Both the position numbers and the translations under genes were made by a program. From positions 1-64,000 of IMG/VR virus record IMGVR_UViG_3300036715_002448: a stretch of DNA of 64,000 nt; one strand, 5' to 3'. Positions 31,614-39,704 of this stretch are shown piece by piece. The notes beneath the pieces were generated by a model. That model had not been told where the DNA came from and did no database searches. It was given only the letters and a program-made list of their open reading frames with translations. The stretch comes from a virus. How positions within the stretch are numbered: the first letter of the stretch is position 1; every line of letters starts with the position of its first letter.

Positions 31614-32159
31614 TTAAAAAATAAAATCAAGGATAGATTTCCCTGAATAGTTAATAACTAACGTATTAATTGCCGTAAAAATACCTATGTACAATCCTAA
31701 ATTTCCTATCCATCCAATAAATTTCCAAAATGATAAAAATTCAGTTGGTGGCGATAATAATACCAAATAAGCAAAAGCGTCTTTGTCATTTATTCTTTCT
31801 ATTTCTGGATAAACAAATTCATTTAATTGACATTGCATTAATACAATGTCTAATTCACGCAATTGTTCTACCATCCATGCCCAAACCATTTTATGTTTAT
31901 CTTCTTCATAGAATTCCTCAGGAACATTTATAACAGTATAAAGTCTTCCGATCTTATCAGTTCTTATTTCATATTTGAACTGTGCTAAAATAGCTTTTGT
32001 TGATTCTTCTTTAAGAGCTTTTCTTACTATATTCCAAGTTCTTATGTCATCTATTACTTCAGCTGGCCAAGACCAAACATTAAATAGTTTCATTTTTTTT
32101 CTTGATTTTAATGATTTTAATAATTGCGTTGTTGTTCTGGGCGACAAAATTTTCAACAT
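31614..32159 (-). CDS. Membrane-associated protein of unknown function
   Basis: The longest frame starts at 32159, where the ATG overlaps the sigma-factor stop (ATGTTGA). A second ATG at 32093 gives a cleaner start (MKLFNVWSWPAEVIDDIRTW). The C-terminal region has one or two hydrophobic helices (FWKFIGWIGNLGLYIGIFTA). No motif is recognised. Coupling to the sigma gene suggests joint expression. Confidence 0.65.
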   Translation of the reverse strand: MLKILSPRTTTQLLKSLKSRKKMKLFNVWSWPAEVIDDIRTWNIVRKALKEESTKAILAQFKYEIRTDKIGRLYTVINVPEEFYEEDKHKMVWAWMVEQLRELDIVLMQCQLNEFVYPEIERINDKDAFAYLVLLSPPTEFLSFWKFIGWIGNLGLYIGIFTAINTLVINYSGKSILDFIF

Positions 32160-32761
32160 ACACTGCTTTCTAATTTTTCTTTTAATATTACTTTTGCACG
32201 AAAGATCCTATTTTTAATTGTTTGTAAAGGAAGATTATATTTTTCAGATATTTCTTCGTATTTTAGATTATTGTAATATCTATCTAATAATACTTCTTTG
32301 AATTTTTCAGGAAGTGCTTCAAGCAATTCATGCAATTTAATGATAACTTTTTCCTTTTCTTCAACTTCTTCGCCATCTACTAAATGATCTTTAAATTCAC
32401 CAAGTAAATCAAATTCTAGTTTAGATATTGAATTTTTGTTTTCATTGTCTTCTAATTCCGAAAAATGAATCATTGAGTCACGTTTTCTGTTTCTAAGTTC
32501 CATACAAGCGGAAGTGTAAGCAATTCTATAAACCCAGGTAGAAATATGCCATTCTGGGTTATATTGATATATTTTTTCATGAACGGTTGTAAATGTATTT
32601 GCGACTATAACGTCAACATCTGAAGGGTTTTTGATTATTTTGCTTACATATTTTAGCAAACCCGGCTTTAATCTATTGTAAAGTTCTGTAAAAGATTGGT
32701 CCGAACCTGTGTTTTTAAATTCTAATCCTAATTCCTGCAAATTTTTTTGTCCTAAACTCAT
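32153..32761 (-). CDS. ECF-type sigma-70 family factor, candidate late sigma
   Basis: A 202-residue protein. Region 2 spans about residues 20-90 (LYNRLKPGLLKYVSKIIKNP; HISTWVYRIAYTSACMELRN), region 4 spans about 140-195 (LPEKFKEVLLDRYYNNLKYE; ISEKYNLPLQTIKNRIFRAK). Length and domain set match ECF sigma factors. T4 uses a minimal sigma (gp55) for late TATAAATA promoters; this gene is the candidate for the repeated motif seen here. The fold is firm, the target is inferred. Confidence 0.87.
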   Translation of the reverse strand: MSLGQKNLQELGLEFKNTGSDQSFTELYNRLKPGLLKYVSKIIKNPSDVDVIVANTFTTVHEKIYQYNPEWHISTWVYRIAYTSACMELRNRKRDSMIHFSELEDNENKNSISKLEFDLLGEFKDHLVDGEEVEEKEKVIIKLHELLEALPEKFKEVLLDRYYNNLKYEEISEKYNLPLQTIKNRIFRAKVILKEKLESSVC

Positions 32762-32858
32762 AAAGTTTTTATTTTAAAAGTGAATACTATTTTGTTATAT
32801 TTTATACAATATAATCAAAAAACTCGATACATGAAAATAATTATCGTTTATTTAACAA

Positions 32859-35600
32859 TTAAATTCCTTTTGCATATACAATTCTATTATCTCCAATTGC
32901 AATTTGCATACCTGATGTCCTTAAAGCTTCTATTAATGCTTTTGCAATATCTTGTGGAAGCTTGTCATTAATAGTATTGTTAACAATTGGCTCAATTTTT
33001 CCTTTTATAGGAGTTAAGGTTTTATCAGATTGTATAGTTGTATTAAGCGGCGTTATTGTTGGTTTAACTGTACTTGGTTCTGATGTATTTCCAACACTAT
33101 TTCCAACATTTTTTCTTAAAACTTCCATAAGAATTCTTTGCATTTCTTCGGTCATTTTACTAAATGCACTTTCTATAGATTCTTTGATTGCACCGGAAAT
33201 TGCTTCAGGATTTTTAGAAAGAACAACAAGAGATTTCATCATAGAATCAGTTAATGTCAAGTTTTTAACGTCAATATCATTTATATTGTTTTTAATTTGT
33301 CCCATTGAATTTGCAATACGTTCAAAATTATTAGCAACGGTATTCAGTTGGTTAAACTTCTTAGTATCGTCATATTGCATCATCATATTCAATGCTCCTT
33401 GTAGTATTTGAGTATCTCTAAAGAACCAATTAGCATCTTTGAATTTTTTCAATCCAGTTGCAAATACTACTAAAGAGTCTCCGATAGATGCTATCATAGG
33501 TGCAAATGAATCAGCTTTAACAGTTCCAACTGAGTCATTTATAGCACTTTGTACACCATTTATCGCTCCTAATAAAGCCGCGTTATCTTTTGATCCATCC
33601 CATTTAACCGACTTAAATTTTAACAAAGCTTCGGAAAATAACCAAATAGCTGCCCCAGAAACAAATAATCCACCTGCACCTACCAGAGCTAAAATAGTTT
33701 GTAAAATTCCCATTGCTGGATTAACTTTAATATTTACAGAACCGCCTGCTAAAGTATTAGTAGTCATTGCAATAGCATTACCTAATGTGGCATTTAAAGT
33801 TGGATTCCAACCTACTGATTTAAATTTTATTAATGCTTCTGACATTAACCATATAGCAGCCGAACCAATTATAATAGAACCAGCGCTAAATAATGATATA
33901 ATAGTTCCCAACATAGATTGTCCTACAGTAGGTTGTCCGGTTATTGATGTTTTTCCACTAATAGAATCTATGACAGAAGTAATTACACCACTTAAAGTAA
34001 CGGAATCTGCAGGTGTCCAATTAACTGTTTTAAACTTTTCTAAAGCAGTTGACATTAACCATATAGCAGCCGAACCTAAAATGAGAGGTCCTATTGAAAT
34101 TAATGACATTATAGCTTGCAATCCTTGTCCAACTGCTCCAGCTACATTACCCATTATTCCTTTATTTGCACTAGTTCCACTTAATGCAAAAAGTACAGAT
34201 TTTATTGTATATTGTAAATCATTTGAATTCTTTTGTGTCCAATTTAAAGATTGGAATTTCTCTAATGTATAAGACATAATTAAAATAGCTACTGCGCTAA
34301 GTCCTAAAGCTATTGCACCAGGTATAATTAATTCAGATGCTACTCCAGCAAGAGTCATAACAAGACCCACACCAGACATAAGTCCTAATACTAAAGCCGT
34401 ATCTACTAAAGTTATGTCCATTTTTTTAAAAACGAACATCGCTAATGCCATTAAAATTATAGGAACACTTGATAACATCATCATAAATGCTCCTTTTTCT
34501 ATTTCCGATGCAAATTTACCGGCAATTGCAAATACTAAAGCAGTTCCACCAATAACTAGCAATGAAAATAATGCCATTCCTGGATCTACAATTGTATTAA
34601 ATACCCAGAACGCACCCGCTAAAACTATTATAGAAATACCAATCCATGCTAAGTTTTTAATACCGCTATCAACCGGCTTAGTACTTATTAATGAAAAAGC
34701 AAACGCTAATCCAACAATAATCATAACTGTTAAAAGAGCTCCAATTGTCATTTGCGGTGCTATTAATGTTATGGCTGCTAATCCTAATCCAAATAATAAA
34801 ATTCCTGCACCTATTTTAACAATAACAGAAAGACCTTTCAAACTTTTCTTATTATCTTTTGATAAAAATACATCCAACATTTTTACAATTAGAACAAAAG
34901 CACCAGCGCCTAAAGCAGCAGGTATAGAAACTAATGCGAATCCAGCTAAAGCTAATCCGAATAAGAAAATATCCTTACCCATATCAACTAAAGTTTTTAC
35001 ATTTTTTAAGTTTTTACCTTTTATATTACCTAACGAATTTATTATGTAATCCACGGTTTTTATAAAAACCTTTGTTCCTAAATTTATTAAAGGTGATAAA
35101 ACCTTAAACATTACAATTGATTTTGCAAAAAGAAGTATATTTCCACCAATAGACAACAGTTCTCCTATAGCTTTTATAGATTCTGTAGATTTTTTCGCAG
35201 CATTACCACCAATATTCTTTAATCCATCACCTATAGCTTTAAATAATGCCCTAACAGTAGCGGCAATTCCTGGTTTAATACTATTTGATGCTTTAACAAT
35301 CATTAAGTAAGCAGACCCAAACTGTTTAAAACTTTCACTATCACTTTTAGCCATTTTAGGTTCTGCTACAGCAGCATAATTTTTACCTTTGATAGTAATA
35401 GCTTTTTTAATTTCGGTTAAAATTTTAGTTTGGTTTTTTAATTCTATAGTAGTTTCGCTCTTAAGTATGTTTTTCATTGAACTTAAAATCGCAAAATTCG
35501 TATCGTTTGTTTCGACGATAGAATCAACCATCGCATCAATTTTTCTAAATATTGATGCGATGGCAGCTTGTGCTGAATTATCTTGTCTTGCTTGTGGCAT
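32859..35600 (-). CDS. Tape-measure-like protein with many hydrophobic segments and internal repeats
   Basis: A 913-residue protein. The N-terminal 140 residues are helical. A long hydrophobic middle (about residues 140-480) holds many membrane-type segments. Then comes a run of about five repeats, each holding a hydrophobic piece followed by a [LI]xKFxxxxW string (SYTLEKFQSLNW, TALEKFKTVNW, EALIKFKSVGW, EALLKFKSVKW, GLKKFKDANW). Size, composition and position after gp26- and gp51-like genes fit the tape-measure protein, which sets tail length and may form a channel. The family is not certain. Confidence 0.68.
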   Translation of the reverse strand: MPQARQDNSAQAAIASIFRKIDAMVDSIVETNDTNFAILSSMKNILKSETTIELKNQTKILTEIKKAITIKGKNYAAVAEPKMAKSDSESFKQFGSAYLMIVKASNSIKPGIAATVRALFKAIGDGLKNIGGNAAKKSTESIKAIGELLSIGGNILLFAKSIVMFKVLSPLINLGTKVFIKTVDYIINSLGNIKGKNLKNVKTLVDMGKDIFLFGLALAGFALVSIPAALGAGAFVLIVKMLDVFLSKDNKKSLKGLSVIVKIGAGILLFGLGLAAITLIAPQMTIGALLTVMIIVGLAFAFSLISTKPVDSGIKNLAWIGISIIVLAGAFWVFNTIVDPGMALFSLLVIGGTALVFAIAGKFASEIEKGAFMMMLSSVPIILMALAMFVFKKMDITLVDTALVLGLMSGVGLVMTLAGVASELIIPGAIALGLSAVAILIMSYTLEKFQSLNWTQKNSNDLQYTIKSVLFALSGTSANKGIMGNVAGAVGQGLQAIMSLISIGPLILGSAAIWLMSTALEKFKTVNWTPADSVTLSGVITSVIDSISGKTSITGQPTVGQSMLGTIISLFSAGSIIIGSAAIWLMSEALIKFKSVGWNPTLNATLGNAIAMTTNTLAGGSVNIKVNPAMGILQTILALVGAGGLFVSGAAIWLFSEALLKFKSVKWDGSKDNAALLGAINGVQSAINDSVGTVKADSFAPMIASIGDSLVVFATGLKKFKDANWFFRDTQILQGALNMMMQYDDTKKFNQLNTVANNFERIANSMGQIKNNINDIDVKNLTLTDSMMKSLVVLSKNPEAISGAIKESIESAFSKMTEEMQRILMEVLRKNVGNSVGNTSEPSTVKPTITPLNTTIQSDKTLTPIKGKIEPIVNNTINDKLPQDIAKALIEALRTSGMQIAIGDNRIVYAKGI

Positions 35601-35611
35601 TCATAATTTAA

Positions 35612-35914
35612 TTATTTTAACTTCATTCCTGAAGGCATTGAAGGAAATTTAAAGTTATTCATTTTTGGCATATATTTTTCTACACCTTTCATCATACCAT
35701 CAGGTGTCATATTGTTACTTCCACTCTTGCCATTTTCTGCATCAGCTTTTTCTTTAAGGATGTCTATTAAATCTTCAACCATGTATTCGTATTCATAATA
35801 AGGCAAACATTCTATTTCAGAAGGTTGTGTGTGAAAATGAAATTGAATATATGCCCTAGTTTTATAGTAATTCCGAATCGATATCTGAAACAACGAAAAG
35901 AGATTTGATGCCAC
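35612..35914 (-). CDS. gp51-like small protein overlapping gp26-like gene
   Basis: A 100-residue protein starting at a GTG, overlapping the 3' end of the 35862-36836 gene by 53 bases in another frame. It has ECLPYYEYEYMVEDLIDIL, a pattern typical of small proteins between gp26-like and tape-measure genes in T4-type phages. The overlap and position recall tail assembly chaperone pairs made by frameshift (G/GT type), but I see no clear slippery site. Either GTG start or frameshift is possible. Confidence 0.65.
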   Translation of the reverse strand: MASNLFSLFQISIRNYYKTRAYIQFHFHTQPSEIECLPYYEYEYMVEDLIDILKEKADAENGKSGSNNMTPDGMMKGVEKYMPKMNNFKFPSMPSGMKLK

Positions 35915-36836
35915 TGGGAAAGGAAATCGGAACGGTCACCTCCGCTTGACACTTTTCACATTCAACTGTCAGATTTTCTTTTACTCCAACTTTACACATG
36001 TCTATTAATGAATTCATTGTTTGGAATAACTTTAAATCCCATGACATGTATTCTATTTGCATGTTTGATATAATTTTTTCGTTCAATCCTCGCCAATCTT
36101 TTAACATATAAGGCAAAGTTTTCAAAAATGATTTATCAAGTTTTTTACCTTCTTGTTGTTGTTTTTGAATCCATTTAGTAACTTCCATCATAATACCGAC
36201 GGATGGTGGTGCTATTACAATATTACCATTTGATTTTGTTTGAACAATAAATTTCCTAGAATCTTCATCATAGTACTTCATTATTTTATCACTTGGTTCA
36301 TTAGACTCAAATGATGTACTTCTAACTTCTACTTTACCTGAAGTTCCGCATTCATTGCAAGTATAATTTATAACCAAATCATTTTCTCCTTTAAGAAAAG
36401 TAAGCTCACGAACTGCCATTATAACGTAAATTCTATCTTCTTCTTTTAAATCTTTAAAACTACGCATAGATGAACCTTCGCGATATGTTAAACAAGATTT
36501 AAGAACTTGGTTTAATGCTTCGTCAATTGAATAAGGATCATCTTCGCTAATTGTAGAAAATTGTTTAATTTCCGTAACAGTTGCTGCTCTAATTAAAAAT
36601 CTCGCATCTTTACCATAAAAAATTCCTTTAGTCGGAAAGTTTTGTGCGTAAATTTCTATGTAACCTGGTAAAAAACTTGGTTCATCAAGATCTTCTTCAA
36701 ATCCTTTTGCTTTACCTAAAGAACTAGGTTTAGTAATAGGTTGTTCTTCTATTTGTGTACTAGAAATAGAACCATTGTTAAATTCCCTTTGGTCAAGATC
36801 ATCTAAACCTGGATTTTTGTGTGTTTTGTTATTCAT
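35862..36836 (-). CDS. gp26-like baseplate hub assembly protein
   Basis: A 324-residue protein with an N-terminal disordered part, then RFLIRAATVTEIKQFSTIS and DDPYSIDEALNQVLKSCL, a pattern I associate with the T4 gp26-type baseplate family. Two Cys pairs, YTCNECGTSG near residue 170 and ECEKCQAEV near 300, could bind zinc. It sits upstream of a gp51-like and a tape-measure-like gene, the order expected for the baseplate hub. Assignment is moderate. Confidence 0.7.
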   Translation of the reverse strand: MNNKTHKNPGLDDLDQREFNNGSISSTQIEEQPITKPSSLGKAKGFEEDLDEPSFLPGYIEIYAQNFPTKGIFYGKDARFLIRAATVTEIKQFSTISEDDPYSIDEALNQVLKSCLTYREGSSMRSFKDLKEEDRIYVIMAVRELTFLKGENDLVINYTCNECGTSGKVEVRSTSFESNEPSDKIMKYYDEDSRKFIVQTKSNGNIVIAPPSVGIMMEVTKWIQKQQQEGKKLDKSFLKTLPYMLKDWRGLNEKIISNMQIEYMSWDLKLFQTMNSLIDMCKVGVKENLTVECEKCQAEVTVPISFPSGIKSLFVVSDIDSELL

Positions 36837-36854
36837 AAAAAATAAGGTATTTGT

Positions 36855-36875
36855 TATTTTATTTATTTATATATC
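36855..36875 (-). promoter_or_regulatory. Late-promoter-like motif
   Basis: Minus-strand GATATATAAATAAATAAAATA ends about 18 bases upstream of the ATG at 36836 and begins right at the gp52 stop codon. Confidence 0.55.
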
Positions 36876-36876
36876 A

Positions 36877-38121
36877 TCATTTTGATGACTTTATCTTTTT
36901 CTTCAATTCAATCAAATCGGATTTATACATTTCGGTAGCAGTTAATTTTTGAATTTCTGCAAATTGATTTCTATTTTCTTTTATGTTATTTAATAAATCT
37001 TCATATTTTTCTTTTGTTAAGTTGTAAATTGGTAAATTTAATAAATAGTCAAAAGAATCATTTATTTTTTCAATTTTGGTAAGTTCTAAGTCTGTAATAA
37101 TATCTATTTTAGGCCTATTATTAATCTTAAGTTTTCCGGTTATTACAAGCTTAATAAATTCAGCTTTATTAGTAAGAACCTTGTGGTCATAATCTAATTC
37201 ATCTAATTTATATTGTTTTCTTTTATCATAAAAAGTTAATCTAAAATTGATAAAATAGTTTATTAAAGCAGTAGCTGAGTCAAATTTAATTATCTTGTTG
37301 TGCTCATCTAAACAAGTAATGTTTTCTGTTTCAGTTTCCGTCATTTTCAAAAGCCAATCTAATTGATTTTTTTTCTGACGGGTTTGCAATTCATTACGAT
37401 TGAATTTAATTATATATTCAATCTTAGATTTTTTGCAGTTATTATCATAATATAAAATATGTCCTTTTTCTTCCAAGTTGTTTAAGTGAGCCTCGTATTT
37501 TTGGTATGTTAACGAAGGTGGTAATTCTGTTACTTTAACAGTTGATGTGTTAACAATTTCATATTTTCCTTTTAGTTCAAATGTTGATGTATCATTATCT
37601 ACTTTAATAATTTCACCAGTATATTCGCTCCACCAAGGTAAAGGTTCTTTGAATTTTTTACCATCTAATGCTAACAAACAAGCATCTATAACATCATTAA
37701 CATTTCTATTTAAAATATTTGTAGCAAAACCAACTGCAATACCAGAAGTACCATTTAATAAAATAACTGGAATAATTGGCAAAAACCAATTTGGTTCTAT
37801 TTCCAAGTCTTCTTCTATTTTATATTTCAAAAGATCAAAATCTTTATATAAAGTTCTAAAATTAGCATTTAATTTTACCGAAACATAACGTGCTGCACCT
37901 GGTTCGGTAGACCTTAAAGAACCAAATTGTCCAATACCATCAAATAATGGCATGGAATTTTTAAAAGTTTGCGCCATTCCAATAATAGCTCCATCCATAG
38001 AAGAATTATGCACTACTATGTTAGATTTTCCTATTACAAAATTCTCATATTTAGGGACAGTTATATCATAAAATCGGTTTGGAGACTCTAATATATTTTT
38101 TTTAATGCTTTTTATTTTCAT
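36877..38121 (-). CDS. 52: Topoisomerase II medium subunit (gp52), C-half with intein C-fragment
   Basis: Residues 1-39 are a C-intein (RFYDITVPKYENFVIG; SNIVVHN), ending His-Asn. The extein starts at Ser40: SSMDGAIIGMAQTFKN, IGQFGSLR, then GAARYVSVKL, whose Tyr is the DNA-cleaving residue of type II topoisomerases. Joined to the N-half (39161-39703) it gives YHHGSSSMDGAI, matching T4 gp52 YHHGDASMEGAI. The product would be 453 residues, T4 gp52 being about 442. The ATG overlaps the 3' end of the endonuclease gene by 20 bases. Confidence 0.9.
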   Translation of the reverse strand: MKIKSIKKNILESPNRFYDITVPKYENFVIGKSNIVVHNSSMDGAIIGMAQTFKNSMPLFDGIGQFGSLRSTEPGAARYVSVKLNANFRTLYKDFDLLKYKIEEDLEIEPNWFLPIIPVILLNGTSGIAVGFATNILNRNVNDVIDACLLALDGKKFKEPLPWWSEYTGEIIKVDNDTSTFELKGKYEIVNTSTVKVTELPPSLTYQKYEAHLNNLEEKGHILYYDNNCKKSKIEYIIKFNRNELQTRQKKNQLDWLLKMTETETENITCLDEHNKIIKFDSATALINYFINFRLTFYDKRKQYKLDELDYDHKVLTNKAEFIKLVITGKLKINNRPKIDIITDLELTKIEKINDSFDYLLNLPIYNLTKEKYEDLLNNIKENRNQFAEIQKLTATEMYKSDLIELKKKIKSSK

Positions 38122-39094
38122 TTTTTATTAAAGTATTTATAAATTCTTTACATTTTACTAAATTTTCTTCAGGTGTTTCAGTGTCCCAAATAACAAGAAC
38201 TCTAAAACCTCTTTCTTCTGCTAATTCTATTTTATTATTAAAGTACTCATATGTTTTAATATAATTTTCTTTAGTAAAAGGATGCACCCAATTCAATAAG
38301 GAATTATCATTTCTATAGTCAGGATGCCAATTAATGCCATTATATTCTATTATAATTTTTTTACTTAAAATTGTAAAATCATAAAGTCTGAACATGTCAT
38401 TTTTACACAAAAAGTATTCATTTTTATTATTTACAGGACTTGCATAAAACAAATCTTCTTTTATTAAATTTAACTCCGTTGTCAAATAATCAAATAGTTT
38501 AATAAAAATTTTTTCTGCTTCTTTAGAATATCCATTAAATACTACTCTAGGGTCGTACCCATATTTTTCAATACAAGTTAATCTACTTTTTTGATATGCT
38601 TTTTTGTAAAATAAAGGATCCTCTTCTAATCTTTTTTTAAGTGTATTATTTCTTTTTTCTACAACTATAGGACTTTTTATTGCTGCTGTAACTCCTAAAT
38701 GTTCTACTAGTGATTTTTTTATTTTTTCTTTTACATCAGCTCTTTGAAATACGTTTGTTATACCTTCAGTTCTTAATAAATTACGCTCCCATGCTTCTCT
38801 AGATTTTGATTTTTTAGATAAGTTATGAGCCGTTCCACAAGATAATAAATATGATTGTTTTTTTAATTCTTTTGCACATACAATAGAGCATGTTTGTTGT
38901 CCACTTTTATTTTTAAATAAAGTTCCACATATTTTACAAGGTACTATTCTCTTACAAGAAGGGCACAATGTTAGATTTCTATGTAAATCTTTTTCAAAAC
39001 AAGCATTACCTACATTTTTATAAGTATACTCGGTTCCACAATTAGTACATATCCTATTAGATTTTCTTAATATATTTAGTTCTATTGCATTCAT
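38102..39094 (-). CDS. Free-standing Vsr-like homing endonuclease between gp52 halves
   Basis: A 330-residue protein. The N-terminal 90 residues hold several Cys pairs (ICTNCGTEY, LCPSCKRIVPCKICGT, QTCSIVC), probably zinc-binding. The C-terminal domain shows FRLYDFTILSKKIIIEYNG followed by INWHPDY and a late VLVIWDTE: the layout of the very-short-patch-repair-like EDxHD endonucleases linked with split inteins. It would cut uninterrupted gp52 alleles and spread the intein. It has its own late-promoter-like motif. Confidence 0.8.
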   Translation of the reverse strand: MNAIELNILRKSNRICTNCGTEYTYKNVGNACFEKDLHRNLTLCPSCKRIVPCKICGTLFKNKSGQQTCSIVCAKELKKQSYLLSCGTAHNLSKKSKSREAWERNLLRTEGITNVFQRADVKEKIKKSLVEHLGVTAAIKSPIVVEKRNNTLKKRLEEDPLFYKKAYQKSRLTCIEKYGYDPRVVFNGYSKEAEKIFIKLFDYLTTELNLIKEDLFYASPVNNKNEYFLCKNDMFRLYDFTILSKKIIIEYNGINWHPDYRNDNSLLNWVHPFTKENYIKTYEYFNNKIELAEERGFRVLVIWDTETPEENLVKCKEFINTLIKNENKKH

Positions 39095-39096
39095 AT

Positions 39097-39114
39097 TGTT
39101 TTATTTTATATATC
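39097..39114 (-). promoter_or_regulatory. Late-promoter-like motif
   Basis: Minus-strand GATATATAAAATAAAACA ends 2 bases before the ATG of the endonuclease gene at 39094, so the inserted gene appears to bring or use its own late promoter. Confidence 0.58.
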
Positions 39115-39160
39115 TTTGCAAACTTACCAAATATACCATCACGGCAATAGATATAATAAT

Positions 39161-39703
39161 TTATTTAATATATTTTAAAATATCATCAGATTCCAACAAT
39201 TCATCTGCTCTTTTCCAAATGCCGTTAGTTAGTAAAAAAGGATGATTTGCTGTGCATTTTATTAATTCGCCGCTTTCTAATAGTATTTCATATTCTACAT
39301 CTGTTATTTGTCCTAACCTAGGAAAACATCCTTCTGAAAAAACAAATTTGTTATTTTTTTCGTCAAAAGAAACAACTTTCATTTTTTTATTAGGAAATTT
39401 TTCTACCCAGTCACCTATTAGAATATAAGAACCATCTTCTAATAAAATAGGAGTATCATAAGCAAGACAGCTTCCATGATGGTACATTTGATTTGCTGCA
39501 CACCTACCACTTAATTGAAATACTTTTAGTGGTTTTTCATTTAAGGTTTTCCAAACTCTAATGGATTCGTTTATAATTTTCCTTTGAGTTGGTTTAAAAC
39601 CATCTACAACAGATGGAATTGCTCTATTTTCTACAGTGTATTTACCATATTCAGCATATTCACTGTCTAAATACTCCGTAATAGTTTTTTGTTGAGTGTT
39701 CAT
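39161..39703 (-). CDS. 52: Topoisomerase II medium subunit (gp52), N-half with intein N-fragment
   Basis: Residues 1-78 are the N-extein of the GyrA-like subunit (YTVENRAIPSVVDGFKPTQR, then QMYHHGS). Cys79 begins a 102-residue N-intein: CLAYDTPILLEDGSYILIGD is block A and KCTANHPFLL block B. The frame stops after DILKYIK at the usual split site. The gene starts 1 base from the stop of the large-subunit gene upstream. Trans-splicing with the 36877-38121 product is needed for the full subunit. Confidence 0.9.
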   Translation of the reverse strand: MNTQQKTITEYLDSEYAEYGKYTVENRAIPSVVDGFKPTQRKIINESIRVWKTLNEKPLKVFQLSGRCAANQMYHHGSCLAYDTPILLEDGSYILIGDWVEKFPNKKMKVVSFDEKNNKFVFSEGCFPRLGQITDVEYEILLESGELIKCTANHPFLLTNGIWKRADELLESDDILKYIK

Positions 39704-39704
39704 A

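Noticed and set aside
33439-35049. Long plus-strand open frames (277 and 211 codons) opposite the tape-measure-like gene
   Set aside because: They are antisense to a coherent 913-residue protein with repeats. Their translations are low-complexity, without motifs, and have no upstream motif; every other gene in the window is on the minus strand.
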